Source: Streptomyces sp. PR69 (GTDB lineage Bacteria > Actinomycetota > Actinomycetes > Streptomycetales > Streptomycetaceae). From it: a DNA stretch of 64,000 nt. The stretch's first letter is position 1, and each line of letters opens with the position of its first letter. The stretch lies in the NCBI RefSeq assembly GCF_026420845.1, contig NZ_JAOWCB010000011.1, positions 124,001-188,000 on the forward strand, given 5' to 3'. This document shows positions 23,162 to 31,005 of the stretch, in pieces. Below the pieces are notes generated by a model. That model had not been told where the DNA came from and made no database searches. It worked only from the letters and a program-made list of their open reading frames with translations. A program made the position numbers and the translations under genes.

Positions 23162-24685
23162 TCAGTGCGCTGCCGGAAGGGCTTCGGCGGGCTGCCGGGC
23201 GGCGGTGACGGGCTCGGCCTTCCAGTCGGGGTGGCCGGGCATGGGCGGGGTGCGCTTGCCGTAGAGCCAGTCCCGGAAGAAGCGCGAGAGGTCGCGTCCG
23301 GCGATGTCGGAAGCGAGCGCGGTGAAGTCCGCGGTGCTCGCCGTGGCGTCCCGGTGGGCACGCACCCACTCCCGCTGCAGCCGGTCGAAGGCCGTCTCGC
23401 CGATCTCCTGCCGCAGCGCGTAGAGCACCAGGGCGCTCCCGTCGTACACGACGGGGCGGAAGAGGCTGAGCTTCTTCCCGGGGGAGGCCGGCTCGGGTGC
23501 GGCGGGCGGTCCGCCCTGGGCACGCCAGATGTCGGACTGCGTGTACGCGTAGTGCATTCTCCGCTCCAGCGTGTAGCCCCTGTGCTCCTCCGCGTACAGG
23601 GACTCGTACCAGGTGGCGTGGCCTTCGTTGAGCCAGAGGTCGGACCAGCGGCGGGGGGAGACGCTGTTGCCGAACCACTGGTGCGCCAGCTCATGCACCA
23701 TGATCGAGTCGACGTACCACTCGGGGAATCCGGGATCGGTGAAGAGCACCCGCTCGAACAGGGACAGCGTCTGTGTCTCCAGCTCGAATCCGGTGCGGGC
23801 GTCGGCGATCAGCACGCCGTAGGTCTCGAAGGGATACGGACCGACCCTCCGTTCCATCCACGCCAGTTGTGCGGGGGTCTTCTTCAGCCAGGGCTCCAGC
23901 TTCTGTGCGTCGGCGGCGGGCACGACGTCCCGCACCGGGAGTCCATGCGGTCCGGTGCGGGTCAGGACGGCGGAGCGGCCGATGGAGACCTGGGCGAGCT
24001 CCGTGGCCATGGGGTGGCCGCTGCTGTACGACCAGGTGATGTCGTCTCCCGCGCCGGTGGCGGTGCGCGCCGTGCGCACGCCGTTGGCCACCGCAGTCAG
24101 CTCCTTGGGGGCGGTGATGCGGAAGGTGAAGTACGCCTTGTCCGCGGGGTGGTCATTGCAGGGGAAGACGCGGTGGGCGGCGTCGGCCTGGTTGGCCATG
24201 GCCAGTCCGTCGCCGGTGCGCACCCAGCCTCCGGCGTTCTTGTCGCCGCGGGGGTCGCTGGTGTGGTCGACGGTGATGTGCAGCCACTGTCCGGGGGTCA
24301 GGGGCGCTGCGGGCTCGACGACCAGGTCCTCGCCCGCGGCGGCGAATTCGGCCGGGGCGCCGTTGACTTCGACGCTGCGGACGGTCCCATGGGTGAAGTC
24401 GAGGTTGATGCGGTCCAGCGGCTGCGTCGTCCGGGCATCGATCTTGGTGATGGCGTCGAGGGGCTTGGCATTGCTGCCGTGGTAGGTGAAGGCGATGTCG
24501 TACGCGACCACGTCATAGCCGGGATTGCCGAGGTGGGGGAAGAGCGGGTCCCCGATGCCGAGCGGTTCGGGCTGGGGCAGCGCGGCGGCGACGAGGGCGG
24601 CCGCGGCCGCGGTCAGCAGGGCGGCACGCAGCCGGCGGCGGTGGCGGGCGGGCGGCCGGCGGGTCGGCGGTGAGGTGTGCGGCAT
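23162..24685 (-). CDS. Secreted M1 family metallopeptidase
   Basis: 507 residues with an Arg-rich twin-arginine-like/Sec N-terminus (residues 1-40, ALLTAAAAALVAAALP core), so predicted to be exported. It has the gluzincin zinc site HELAHQWFGN: His331, Glu332, His335, with the third ligand Glu354 in LWLNEGHATW at the correct spacing. RVFPCNDHPADKAYF is the M1 beta-saddle signature. The exopeptidase motif GxMEN is replaced by TGFELETQTL, as in the short extracellular M1 subgroup, so aminopeptidase specificity is uncertain. No C-terminal ERAP-like domain is present. Monocistronic spacing on both sides (113 and 190 bp). Confidence 0.88.
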   Translation of the reverse strand: MPHTSPPTRRPPARHRRRLRAALLTAAAAALVAAALPQPEPLGIGDPLFPHLGNPGYDVVAYDIAFTYHGSNAKPLDAITKIDARTTQPLDRINLDFTHGTVRSVEVNGAPAEFAAAGEDLVVEPAAPLTPGQWLHITVDHTSDPRGDKNAGGWVRTGDGLAMANQADAAHRVFPCNDHPADKAYFTFRITAPKELTAVANGVRTARTATGAGDDITWSYSSGHPMATELAQVSIGRSAVLTRTGPHGLPVRDVVPAADAQKLEPWLKKTPAQLAWMERRVGPYPFETYGVLIADARTGFELETQTLSLFERVLFTDPGFPEWYVDSIMVHELAHQWFGNSVSPRRWSDLWLNEGHATWYESLYAEEHRGYTLERRMHYAYTQSDIWRAQGGPPAAPEPASPGKKLSLFRPVVYDGSALVLYALRQEIGETAFDRLQREWVRAHRDATASTADFTALASDIAGRDLSRFFRDWLYGKRTPPMPGHPDWKAEPVTAARQPAEALPAAH

Positions 24686-24798
24686 GCCCTACGGCTATCA
24701 GCGCGCCGGTCCCGGCCGGACGCGGCACGCGTCACACCACCCGAACGGGGTCGGCCGTCCGAACCCGGTCGGCCCGCACGGGGGACGGGGCCGCCGTG

Positions 24799-27111
24799 TC
24801 AGCCGGTCGCCGCCGGGTGCCGGGCGCGGCTGACGTCGTAGACGCCGGGTACGTCGCGCATGGCGCGCATCAGTGCGGGAAGGCCCGCCGCGTCGGGGAG
24901 TTGCAGGGTGTAGGTGTGCCGGACGCGCTGCTGGGCGGGCGGTTCGACGGTGGCGGAGACGATCGCCGCGCCTTCGGCGGCGATGACCTCGGTGAGGTCG
25001 GCCAGCAGCCGGGGCCGTCCGAACGACTCGGCGACGAGCGTCACACGGCACTCGGTGGCGTCTTTCCAGCGTACGGGGAGGCGGGCGCGGCCGAGGGCCG
25101 TCATCCGGGCGACGGCGGGGCACTCCTCGCGGTGGACCGTGACGACTCCGCCGCGTACCGCGAAGCCGGTGACGGCGTCGGGCGGGACGGGCGTACAGCA
25201 GCCGGCGAGCCGCACGCACGCGTGGGTGCGGCCTTCGGGGCTTCGGAGCCCGTGGTTCTGGGAGTCGGCGTCACGGGAGTCGGCGTCGCGGGGTTCGGCG
25301 TGCCGGGAGTCGGCGTGCCGAGGCTCGGTGCCACGGGAGTCGGCGCCACGGGGATCGGCGCCACGGGGATCGGCGCCACGGGGATCGGCGCCACGGGGAT
25401 CGGCGCCACGGGGATCGGCGCCACGGGGATCGGCGCCACAGCGGTCGTCGAGCAGCTCGACGACCGCGTTCGCGGCTGCCGGCCGGCCGGCGGTCAGGGG
25501 GGCCGGCCGGCGGGGCGTGGCAGCGGGGATCTTCGCGCCTTCGGGGTGTGCGTCGAGCCAGCTGCTGATGGCGATGCGCGCGGCCGGAGTGCGGGCGTGG
25601 TCGAGCCACTCGGGCGAGGGGCCGGAAGCGGCGGCGTCCTGCGCGAGCAGCACATGGACGGTGTCGCCGTCGCGCAGGACGGTGCTGAGGGTGGCGAGCC
25701 GGCCGTTGACGCGGGCGCCGATGCAGGCGTGGGCCTGTGTGCCGTACTGCGCGTACGCCGCGTCCACGCAGGTGGCCCCGGCCGGCAGGCCGAGGGCGCC
25801 GCCGTCCGCGCGGAAGACGGTGATCTCCCGGTTCTGCGCGAGGTCGGCGCGCAGGGAGGTCCAGAAAGCGTCCGGGTCGGGGGTGGCCCGCTGCCAGGCG
25901 AGGAGGCGGGAGAGCCAGCCAGGGCGGGTGGGGTCGGCGCGCTCGCCGTCGGCCGCGGGCTCCCCTGTCGTCTCGCCTGGCGCGTAGGGGTTTCCGAGGG
26001 CCACGACGCCGGCCTCGGCGACCGTGTGCATCCGCTGGGTGCGGATGAGGACTTCGGCGACCGCGCCGTCGGGGCGGGCGACGGCGGTGTGCAGCGACTG
26101 GTAGAGGTTGAACTTGGGCGCCGCGATGAAGTCCTTGAACTCCGAGATGACCGGGGTGAAACAGGTGTGCAGCTCACCGAGGACGGCATAGCAGTCGGCG
26201 TCGTCGGAGACGAGCACCAGCAGCCTGCCGAAGTCGGTGCCGCGCAGCTCGCCCCGTTTGAGGCGGACACGGTGCACGGAGACGAAGTGCCGCGGCCGTA
26301 CGAGGACTTCGGCGGCGATTCCGGCGTCTTTGAGGACGGTTCTGAACTCCTCGGCGGTGGCTTCGAGGGCGTCCCCGGCGGTGGCGTTGTCGGCGATGAG
26401 GGCGCGGGTGTGCTCGTACTCCCGCGGGTGGAGGATCGCGAAGACCAGGTCTTCCAGTTCGGTCTTGAGTGCCTGGACGCCGAGCCGTTCCGCCAGCGGG
26501 ATCAGCACATCGCGGGTGACTCGGGCGATCCTGGCCTGCTTCTCGGGGCGCATCACCCCGAGGGTGCGCATATTGTGCAGCCGGTCGGCCAGCTTGATCG
26601 ACATCACGCGGACGTCATTGCCGGTGGCGACGAGCATCTTGCGGAAGGTCTCGGGCTCCGCGGCCGCCCCGTAGTCGACCTTCTCCAGCTTGGTGACGCC
26701 GTCGACGAGATAGCTGACCTCCGCGCCGAACTCGTCGCGCACCTGGTCGAGCGTCACATCGGTGTCCTCGACGGTGTCATGGAGGAGCGAGGCGGTCAGG
26801 GTGGTGGTCTCCGCGCCCAGTTCGGCGAGGATCAGTGTGACGGCGAGCGGATGGGTGATGTACGGCTCGCCGCTCTTGCGGAACTGTCCGCGGTGCGAGG
26901 ACTCGGCGAGGACATACGCCTTGCGCAGGACGGAGAGATCGGCGTCCGGGTGGTGGGCGCGGTGGGCTTCCGCGACATGCCCGATGGCGTCGGGCAGCCG
27001 GTCCCGCGCGGCGGGGCCGAGCACGGCGGCCCGGCCCAGTCTGCGGAGGTCGATGCGGGGACGGCCGCGCCTGCGGCTGTGGGCGCCAGGGTTGGCGGCC
27101 TCTGCGCTCAT
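24799..27111 (-). CDS. rshA: RelA/SpoT homolog RshA ((p)ppGpp metabolism)
   Basis: 770 residues from ATG 27111 (CCGGAGGTGCCCC upstream). The N-terminal HD hydrolase domain is intact (ITHPLAV with His87, ASLLHDTVEDT with His111-Asp112, KLADRLHNMRTL). The synthetase domain is present but divergent: GRLLVLVSDDADCYAVLGELH, FKDFIAAPKFNLYQSLHTAV and AEVLIRTQRMH. A TGS domain follows (EITVFRADGGALGLPAGATCVDAAYAQYG). Residues 558-617 are twelve pentapeptides of the GADPR type. The C-terminus has the Cys-containing RLAGCCTP segment and an ACT domain. It corresponds to the second Rsh protein described in S. coelicolor beside RelA. Synthetase activity is uncertain from the divergent motifs. Confidence 0.92.
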   Translation of the reverse strand: MSAEAANPGAHSRRRGRPRIDLRRLGRAAVLGPAARDRLPDAIGHVAEAHRAHHPDADLSVLRKAYVLAESSHRGQFRKSGEPYITHPLAVTLILAELGAETTTLTASLLHDTVEDTDVTLDQVRDEFGAEVSYLVDGVTKLEKVDYGAAAEPETFRKMLVATGNDVRVMSIKLADRLHNMRTLGVMRPEKQARIARVTRDVLIPLAERLGVQALKTELEDLVFAILHPREYEHTRALIADNATAGDALEATAEEFRTVLKDAGIAAEVLVRPRHFVSVHRVRLKRGELRGTDFGRLLVLVSDDADCYAVLGELHTCFTPVISEFKDFIAAPKFNLYQSLHTAVARPDGAVAEVLIRTQRMHTVAEAGVVALGNPYAPGETTGEPAADGERADPTRPGWLSRLLAWQRATPDPDAFWTSLRADLAQNREITVFRADGGALGLPAGATCVDAAYAQYGTQAHACIGARVNGRLATLSTVLRDGDTVHVLLAQDAAASGPSPEWLDHARTPAARIAISSWLDAHPEGAKIPAATPRRPAPLTAGRPAAANAVVELLDDRCGADPRGADPRGADPRGADPRGADPRGADPRGADSRGTEPRHADSRHAEPRDADSRDADSQNHGLRSPEGRTHACVRLAGCCTPVPPDAVTGFAVRGGVVTVHREECPAVARMTALGRARLPVRWKDATECRVTLVAESFGRPRLLADLTEVIAAEGAAIVSATVEPPAQQRVRHTYTLQLPDAAGLPALMRAMRDVPGVYDVSRARHPAATG
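25261..25440. repeat. 15-bp minisatellite (12 copies) inside rshA
   Basis: Twelve tandem 15-bp units. The six at 25351-25440 are nearly identical (GGGATCGGCGCCACG, last base varied in the final copy); the six at 25261-25350 are degenerate. In the rshA frame they encode GADPR repeats followed by GADSR, GTEPR, HADSR, HAEPR, DADSR and DADSQ. Unit length is a multiple of three, so copy changes keep the frame. Confidence 0.95.
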
Positions 27112-27288
27112 GGGGCACCTCCGGCAGCGATCGACCGGCGATGGGAGGCGGTGTGCCCCTCCGGACCGGTGCTTGATGCTATCGAGCCCACCACGTGGCG
27201 CAGTCCGGCTCTCGCCGAGCATGAACCGGATCACCCATTCGAGCGAAGGTCTATGCGATCTCGGTTTGGAATGCGGCGGGCCGGGGTG

Positions 27289-28176
27289 CTAATGCGGCGG
27301 GGCCAGGAGCGCGAGGTCGAGACTGCCCTCGGCGACGATCACCGCGGGGCCGGTCATCTCGATCTCGCCGTCCGGCAGCTCGGTGATCACCAGACGGCCG
27401 CCGGGGAGGTCCACGGTGTAGGTGACGGGGGCGCCGGTGAGGGCGGGGTCGAGGCCGTCGCGACGGGCGGCGGCGACGGCGACGGCGCACGCGCCCGTGC
27501 CGCAGGAGCGGGTCTCGCCGGAGCCGCGCTCATGGACGCGCATGGCCACATGCCGTTCGCCGCGGTCGGCGACGAACTCGACATTGACGCCGTCCGGGTA
27601 GACGGAGGACGGGGTGTACGCGGGGGCGGTGAACAGATCGCCCGCCTGGTCGAGGTCGTCGACGAAGGCGACCGCGTGCGGATTGCCCATGTTCACATTG
27701 CGGGCGGGCCAGCGGTGGCCGCCGACGGTGACCGTGACGCCTTCCTCGGGCAGCCGGGCACGGCCCATGGAGACCGTGACGTCGCCGTTCTTGGCGAGGT
27801 GGACCCGCTTGACGCCGCCCCGGGTGGCGACGGCGAGCTCCCCGGCCTCGGCATGGCCCGCGCGCTGGAGATAACGGGCGAAGACCCGTACGCCGTTGCC
27901 GCACATCTCGGCGATCGAGCCGTCGGCGTTGCGGTAGTCCATGAACCACTCGGCCTCGCCGGCCATCGCCCGCGCCTCGGGGTGGGCCTCGGACCTCACG
28001 ACGTGCAGCAGGCCGTCGCCGCCGACCCCGGCGCGCCGGTCGCAGATCCGGGCGACGACGGAGGCAGGCAGACCGATCTCATTGGCCGGGTCGGGAACGA
28101 TCACGAAGTCGTTCTCGGTGCCATGGCCCTTGAGGAAGGCGAGGGGCGCGGAGTGCGGGGCAGTCACGCGGACCAT
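27289..28176 (-). CDS. dapF: Diaminopimelate epimerase
   Basis: 295 residues. Converts LL- to meso-diaminopimelate in lysine and peptidoglycan synthesis by a two-base cofactor-free mechanism. Both catalytic cysteines are visible: Cys92 in EMCGNGVRVFARY and Cys225 in RSCGTGACA. Substrate-binding segments GHGTENDFV, NVNMGNPHAV and GVNVEFV are in place. ATG 28176 is used; the in-frame GTG at 28167 is a possible alternative since no strong ribosome site is seen. Streptomyces cell walls use LL-Dap, but meso-Dap is still needed for lysine synthesis. Same strand as rshA but with a 177-bp spacer. Confidence 0.97.
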   Translation of the reverse strand: MVRVTAPHSAPLAFLKGHGTENDFVIVPDPANEIGLPASVVARICDRRAGVGGDGLLHVVRSEAHPEARAMAGEAEWFMDYRNADGSIAEMCGNGVRVFARYLQRAGHAEAGELAVATRGGVKRVHLAKNGDVTVSMGRARLPEEGVTVTVGGHRWPARNVNMGNPHAVAFVDDLDQAGDLFTAPAYTPSSVYPDGVNVEFVADRGERHVAMRVHERGSGETRSCGTGACAVAVAAARRDGLDPALTGAPVTYTVDLPGGRLVITELPDGEIEMTGPAVIVAEGSLDLALLAPPH

Positions 28177-28323
28177 CGTACGGGGCGGCGCGGCGGAGCA
28201 GCACGGCCGGTACGGGGCTGTACGGGGCTGTACGGGAGCGCCGGCGGGCGCGGGGGCCGCCCGGATCCGGGGCCGCGGAGCGGACCCTCGGGGGCCCGGC
28301 GGGGGACGGACCTCCGGGGCGCT

Positions 28324-28899
28324 TCAGCGAAGGCGGGCGACGCGCCAGACGGCCAGGGCGACGAGGGCCGCGGCCACGCACACGTACAGGGCGAGGACGC
28401 GCCAGTCGGGGCGCTCGCCGGAGCCGCGGGCCGGCAGGCCGGGCCAGGTGTGGCCGACCTTGCGCGCCGCCATCACGCCCCATCCGGCCGCGCAGCAGCT
28501 GATCAGCAGGCCGAGCATGGCGACGACCGCGCCTCCGTCCCCGCTGCCGAAGGCGAGGGGGAAGGCGAACATCAGCGAGCCGAGCGCGGCGAGCATCACG
28601 ATCGGGGCGAGCTGCCAGATCCGCAGCCGCCGTTGGGGCCGCAGCTCCACCTCGACCTCGTCGGCGATCAGTTCCTGCTCGTCGGGTCCGTCCGGGCTGA
28701 GCCGCGGCCCGGCGTCCGCCTCGCCGCCCGTGCGGTCCATGCCGTCGAGACCGTCAAGGCCATCGAGGCCGTCCACGTCGTGATCTGCTCCGCGGTCCAC
28801 TCCGTGGACGTCCAGCGCACGGTCCGCGCGGTCCGTGTCACCGGCGCGGGTCGCCGCGTCGCGGCGCTGCTGCTCGGTGTCGCGAGGGCCGGCCTCCAT
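28324..28899 (-). CDS. Membrane protein with acidic N-terminal region
   Basis: I do not recognise the family. ATG 28899 is used because GGGAGGGC lies just upstream; GTG 28905 or GTG 28956 are possible. The N-terminal ~75 residues are charged and contain a DGLDGLDGLDGMD repeat. Three hydrophobic helices follow: roughly IWQLAPIVMLAALGSLMFAF, GAVVAMLGLLISCCAAGWGV and VLALYVCVAAALVALAVW. The gene lies between dapF and miaA on the same strand, with 107 and 147 bp spacers. The 147-bp spacer to dapF carries three close copies of GTACGGGGCT. Role unknown. Confidence 0.65.
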   Translation of the reverse strand: MEAGPRDTEQQRRDAATRAGDTDRADRALDVHGVDRGADHDVDGLDGLDGLDGMDRTGGEADAGPRLSPDGPDEQELIADEVEVELRPQRRLRIWQLAPIVMLAALGSLMFAFPLAFGSGDGGAVVAMLGLLISCCAAGWGVMAARKVGHTWPGLPARGSGERPDWRVLALYVCVAAALVALAVWRVARLR

Positions 28900-29006
28900 C
28901 GCCACGCGCCCTCCCAACTCGGACTCCACTGGTCGATCGATGCTCGATGATGGCACGCTTACGGGTGCCGAACTGACGGGCAGCGCGTCCCGATGCCATC
29001 ACGTGA

Positions 29007-29945
29007 TCAGGCTGTAATCGCTCGTTCGACCAACGTCAGCGCCTGGTGCGGAAGTTCCTTCCGGGTTTCGGCGGCCCCGCTCAGCCAGTGGACGCGGGGG
29101 TCGCGGCGGAACCAGGAGTCCTGTCGGCGCGCGAAGCGCTTCGTGGCGCGCACCGTCTCCGCGCGCGCCTCCTGGTCAGTGCACTCCCCCGCGAGCGCGG
29201 CGAGCACCTGCTGGTACCCGAGGGCGCGCGATGCCGTACGCCCGTCGCGCAGCCCCTGCGCCTCCAGGGCGCGCACCTCGTCGACGAGCCCCGCCTCCCA
29301 CATCCGGTCCACGCGGCGGGCGATGCGTTCGTCCAGCTCGGGACGGGCGACGCCGACGCCTATCTGGACGGTGTCGTAGACGGCGTCATGGCCGGGGAGG
29401 TTGGCGGTGAAGGGCCGGCCGGTGATCTCGATGACCTCAAGGGCCCGCACGATGCGGCGGCCGTTGCTGGGCAGGATGGCCCTGGCCGCCGCGGGGTCGG
29501 CGGCGGCGAGCCGGGTGTGCAGCGCTCCGGAGCCCCGTGCGGCGAGCTCCTCCTCAAGCCGGTCGCGGACCCCGGGGTCGGTGCCGGGGAACTCCAGGGC
29601 GTCGATCGCCCCGCGTACGTACAGCCCGGAGCCGCCGACGAGAACCGGCGTACGGCCTTCGGCGAGGAGCCGGTCGATCTCCGCGCGGGCCAGTCTCTGG
29701 TACTCGGCGACGCTGGCCGTCACCGTGACGTCCCAGATGTCGAGAAGCCGGTGCGGGACGCCGCCGCGCTCCTCGTCCGTCAGCTTGGCGGTGCCGATGT
29801 CCATCCCCCGGTACAGCTGCATGGAGTCGGCGTTGACGACCTCCCCGTTCAGCTGCTGCGCGAGGAATACCCCCAGATCGGACTTTCCGGCCGCGGTGGG
29901 GCCGACGACGGCGATGACCCGCGGTGCGGGAACTGCACTTCTCAC
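29007..29945 (-). CDS. miaA: tRNA dimethylallyltransferase
   Basis: 312 residues from GTG 29945 (VRSAVPAPR). Transfers the dimethylallyl group to A37 of tRNAs reading UNN codons, the first step completed by MiaB, which is also encoded in this window. The P-loop VVGPTAAGKSDL is next to the N-terminus, then NADSMQLYRGMDIGTAK, PHRLLDI and GGSGLYVRGAID. The C-terminal ALGYQQVL and RRQDSWFRRDPRVHWL are family signatures. Longer in-frame starts upstream add Arg/Pro-rich sequence without conservation. It is divergent from the small acidic protein gene at 30127. Confidence 0.96.
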   Translation of the reverse strand: MRSAVPAPRVIAVVGPTAAGKSDLGVFLAQQLNGEVVNADSMQLYRGMDIGTAKLTDEERGGVPHRLLDIWDVTVTASVAEYQRLARAEIDRLLAEGRTPVLVGGSGLYVRGAIDALEFPGTDPGVRDRLEEELAARGSGALHTRLAAADPAAARAILPSNGRRIVRALEVIEITGRPFTANLPGHDAVYDTVQIGVGVARPELDERIARRVDRMWEAGLVDEVRALEAQGLRDGRTASRALGYQQVLAALAGECTDQEARAETVRATKRFARRQDSWFRRDPRVHWLSGAAETRKELPHQALTLVERAITA

Positions 29946-30126
29946 CGTCCCAGTCTCGCAAACTCCCCGGCCGTCCCCGAACGAGCGAGGTGACGGCACG
30001 AGGGTGGGTTCGTTGCCTGTTGCGAGGTTCCGCACGCCGGTTTTCGACCGACGCCCGCGGGCGGCGCAATGGGACGCTCCGGGGCAGCCCGGAACTTCGC
30101 CCACACGAGTAGGCTATGGAGTAGGT

Positions 30127-30573
30127 ATGGGCATTTTTTCACGGTTTCGCAGTAAGCCGAGCACCAAGGAGGCTGCTGAGCCCACGGCCGAGGAGGCGGC
30201 TGCCGGTACGGTGACGGCCGAGCCCCCGGCGGAATCCACGGCGGAATCCCCCGAGTCCGCCGGGTCCGGGTCCGCCGCCGGCTCGGCGGAGCCGGCCGCG
30301 GCCGCTGAATCGACCGACAAGACCGACAGGGCCGACAAGGCCGACTCTGTGGAGTCTGTTGAGCCGGCCGAGGCTGCCGAGTCGACGGCGGCGAAGGCCA
30401 CGGAGGCGTCTGACGCGGCAGAGGCGTCGCCGGACGCCAAGACCGGGACGGAAGCCGAAGCGGCGGCCGCCGAGGAGGCCGAGAGTCCCGCCGTCGACGG
30501 CGTGGAGATTCCCAAGCAGCAGTCGGCCGAGGAGGCGGCGGACAACGAAGCCGGAGAGGGTGCCCGTAAGTAG
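30127..30573 (+). CDS. Small acidic Ala/Glu-rich protein
   Basis: 148 residues from ATG 30127 (GGAGTAGGT upstream). After a short basic start (MGIFSRFRSKPSTKE) the whole protein is low-complexity Ala, Glu, Ser, Thr and Asp, predicted to be disordered. No catalytic or binding motif is seen. The basic hydrophobic N-terminus plus acidic tail resembles small streptomycete proteins of unknown function that may touch the membrane; this is a guess. It is followed after 22 bp by the MT0933-like gene, so the two form one transcript ended by a strong hairpin. Confidence 0.7.
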   Translation: MGIFSRFRSKPSTKEAAEPTAEEAAAGTVTAEPPAESTAESPESAGSGSAAGSAEPAAAAESTDKTDRADKADSVESVEPAEAAESTAAKATEASDAAEASPDAKTGTEAEAAAAEEAESPAVDGVEIPKQQSAEEAADNEAGEGARK

Positions 30574-30595
30574 TCCGTGATGAGGATGGTGACCC

Positions 30596-30856
30596 ATGGG
30601 GCTCCTGGATACGCTGAAGGCCCGGCTTGCCCCGGCCAGAGAGAAGGTCTCTGACCTCGCGCACCAGCACGGGGGCAGGATCGAGCACGGTCTGGACAAG
30701 GCCGCGAAGGCGGTCGACGAAAAGACCAAGCACAAGTACAGCAGCAAGATCGAGACCGGCGCCGGGAAGGCCAAGGACGCCCTGGGCCGCCTCTCTCACA
30801 AGGACGGCCACAAGGGCGGCCACAAGGACGACGGCACTGCGCCGCCGGCTGCCTGA
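30596..30856 (+). CDS. Antitoxin-like protein, MT0933/Rv0909 family
   Basis: 86 residues starting MGLLDTLKARLAPAREKV, with GLDKAAKAVDEKTKHKYSSKIETG in the middle: the pattern of the MT0933_antitox family (Rv0909 of M. tuberculosis). The C-terminal third is His/Lys/Gly-rich (SHKDGHKGGHKDDG), which could bind metal or nucleic acid. In Mycobacterium the partner is an SRPBCC-fold toxin; no such gene is next to it here, so a toxin-antitoxin role is doubtful. Cotranscribed with the upstream acidic protein gene. Confidence 0.75.
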   Translation: MGLLDTLKARLAPAREKVSDLAHQHGGRIEHGLDKAAKAVDEKTKHKYSSKIETGAGKAKDALGRLSHKDGHKGGHKDDGTAPPAA

Positions 30857-30861
30857 CGGTT

Positions 30862-30905
30862 ACGGCGGACGGCCGCGGAACACGCGTTCCGCGGCCGTCC
30901 GCCGT
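30862..30905. terminator. Strong bidirectional terminator
   Basis: Inverted repeat with a 20-bp perfect stem (left arm begins ACGGCGGACGGCC, right arm ends GGCCGTCCGCCGT) and the 4-nt loop ACGC, 5 bp after the antitoxin-like stop. It separates that unit from the convergent miaB operon. Confidence 0.88.
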
Positions 30906-30944
30906 TCTGCGCCGCGGAGGCGCTCTGCACCAAGGCTGCTGCGC

Positions 30945-30989
30945 GCAGGCGTTCCGACAGGAGGCGTTCCGGCCGCAGGCGTTCCGGCC
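30945..30989. repeat. Three 15-bp tandem repeats
   Basis: GCAGGCGTTCCGACA, GGAGGCGTTCCGGCC and GCAGGCGTTCCGGCC in tandem between the terminator and the stop of the LigB-like gene. Noncoding; function unknown. Confidence 0.8.
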
Positions 30990-31005
30990 GGAGGGCCGAG
31001 CCGCG

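Noticed and set aside
25341..25440. Regular repeats resembling a CRISPR array
   Set aside because: Units are contiguous 15-mers with no spacers and are translated in frame as GADPR inside rshA; no cas genes.
24670..28950. A 1426-codon plus-strand open frame opposite rshA, dapF and a membrane-protein gene
   Set aside because: Crosses three clear minus-strand genes, has no conserved motif or ribosome site, and mirrors their codon bias.
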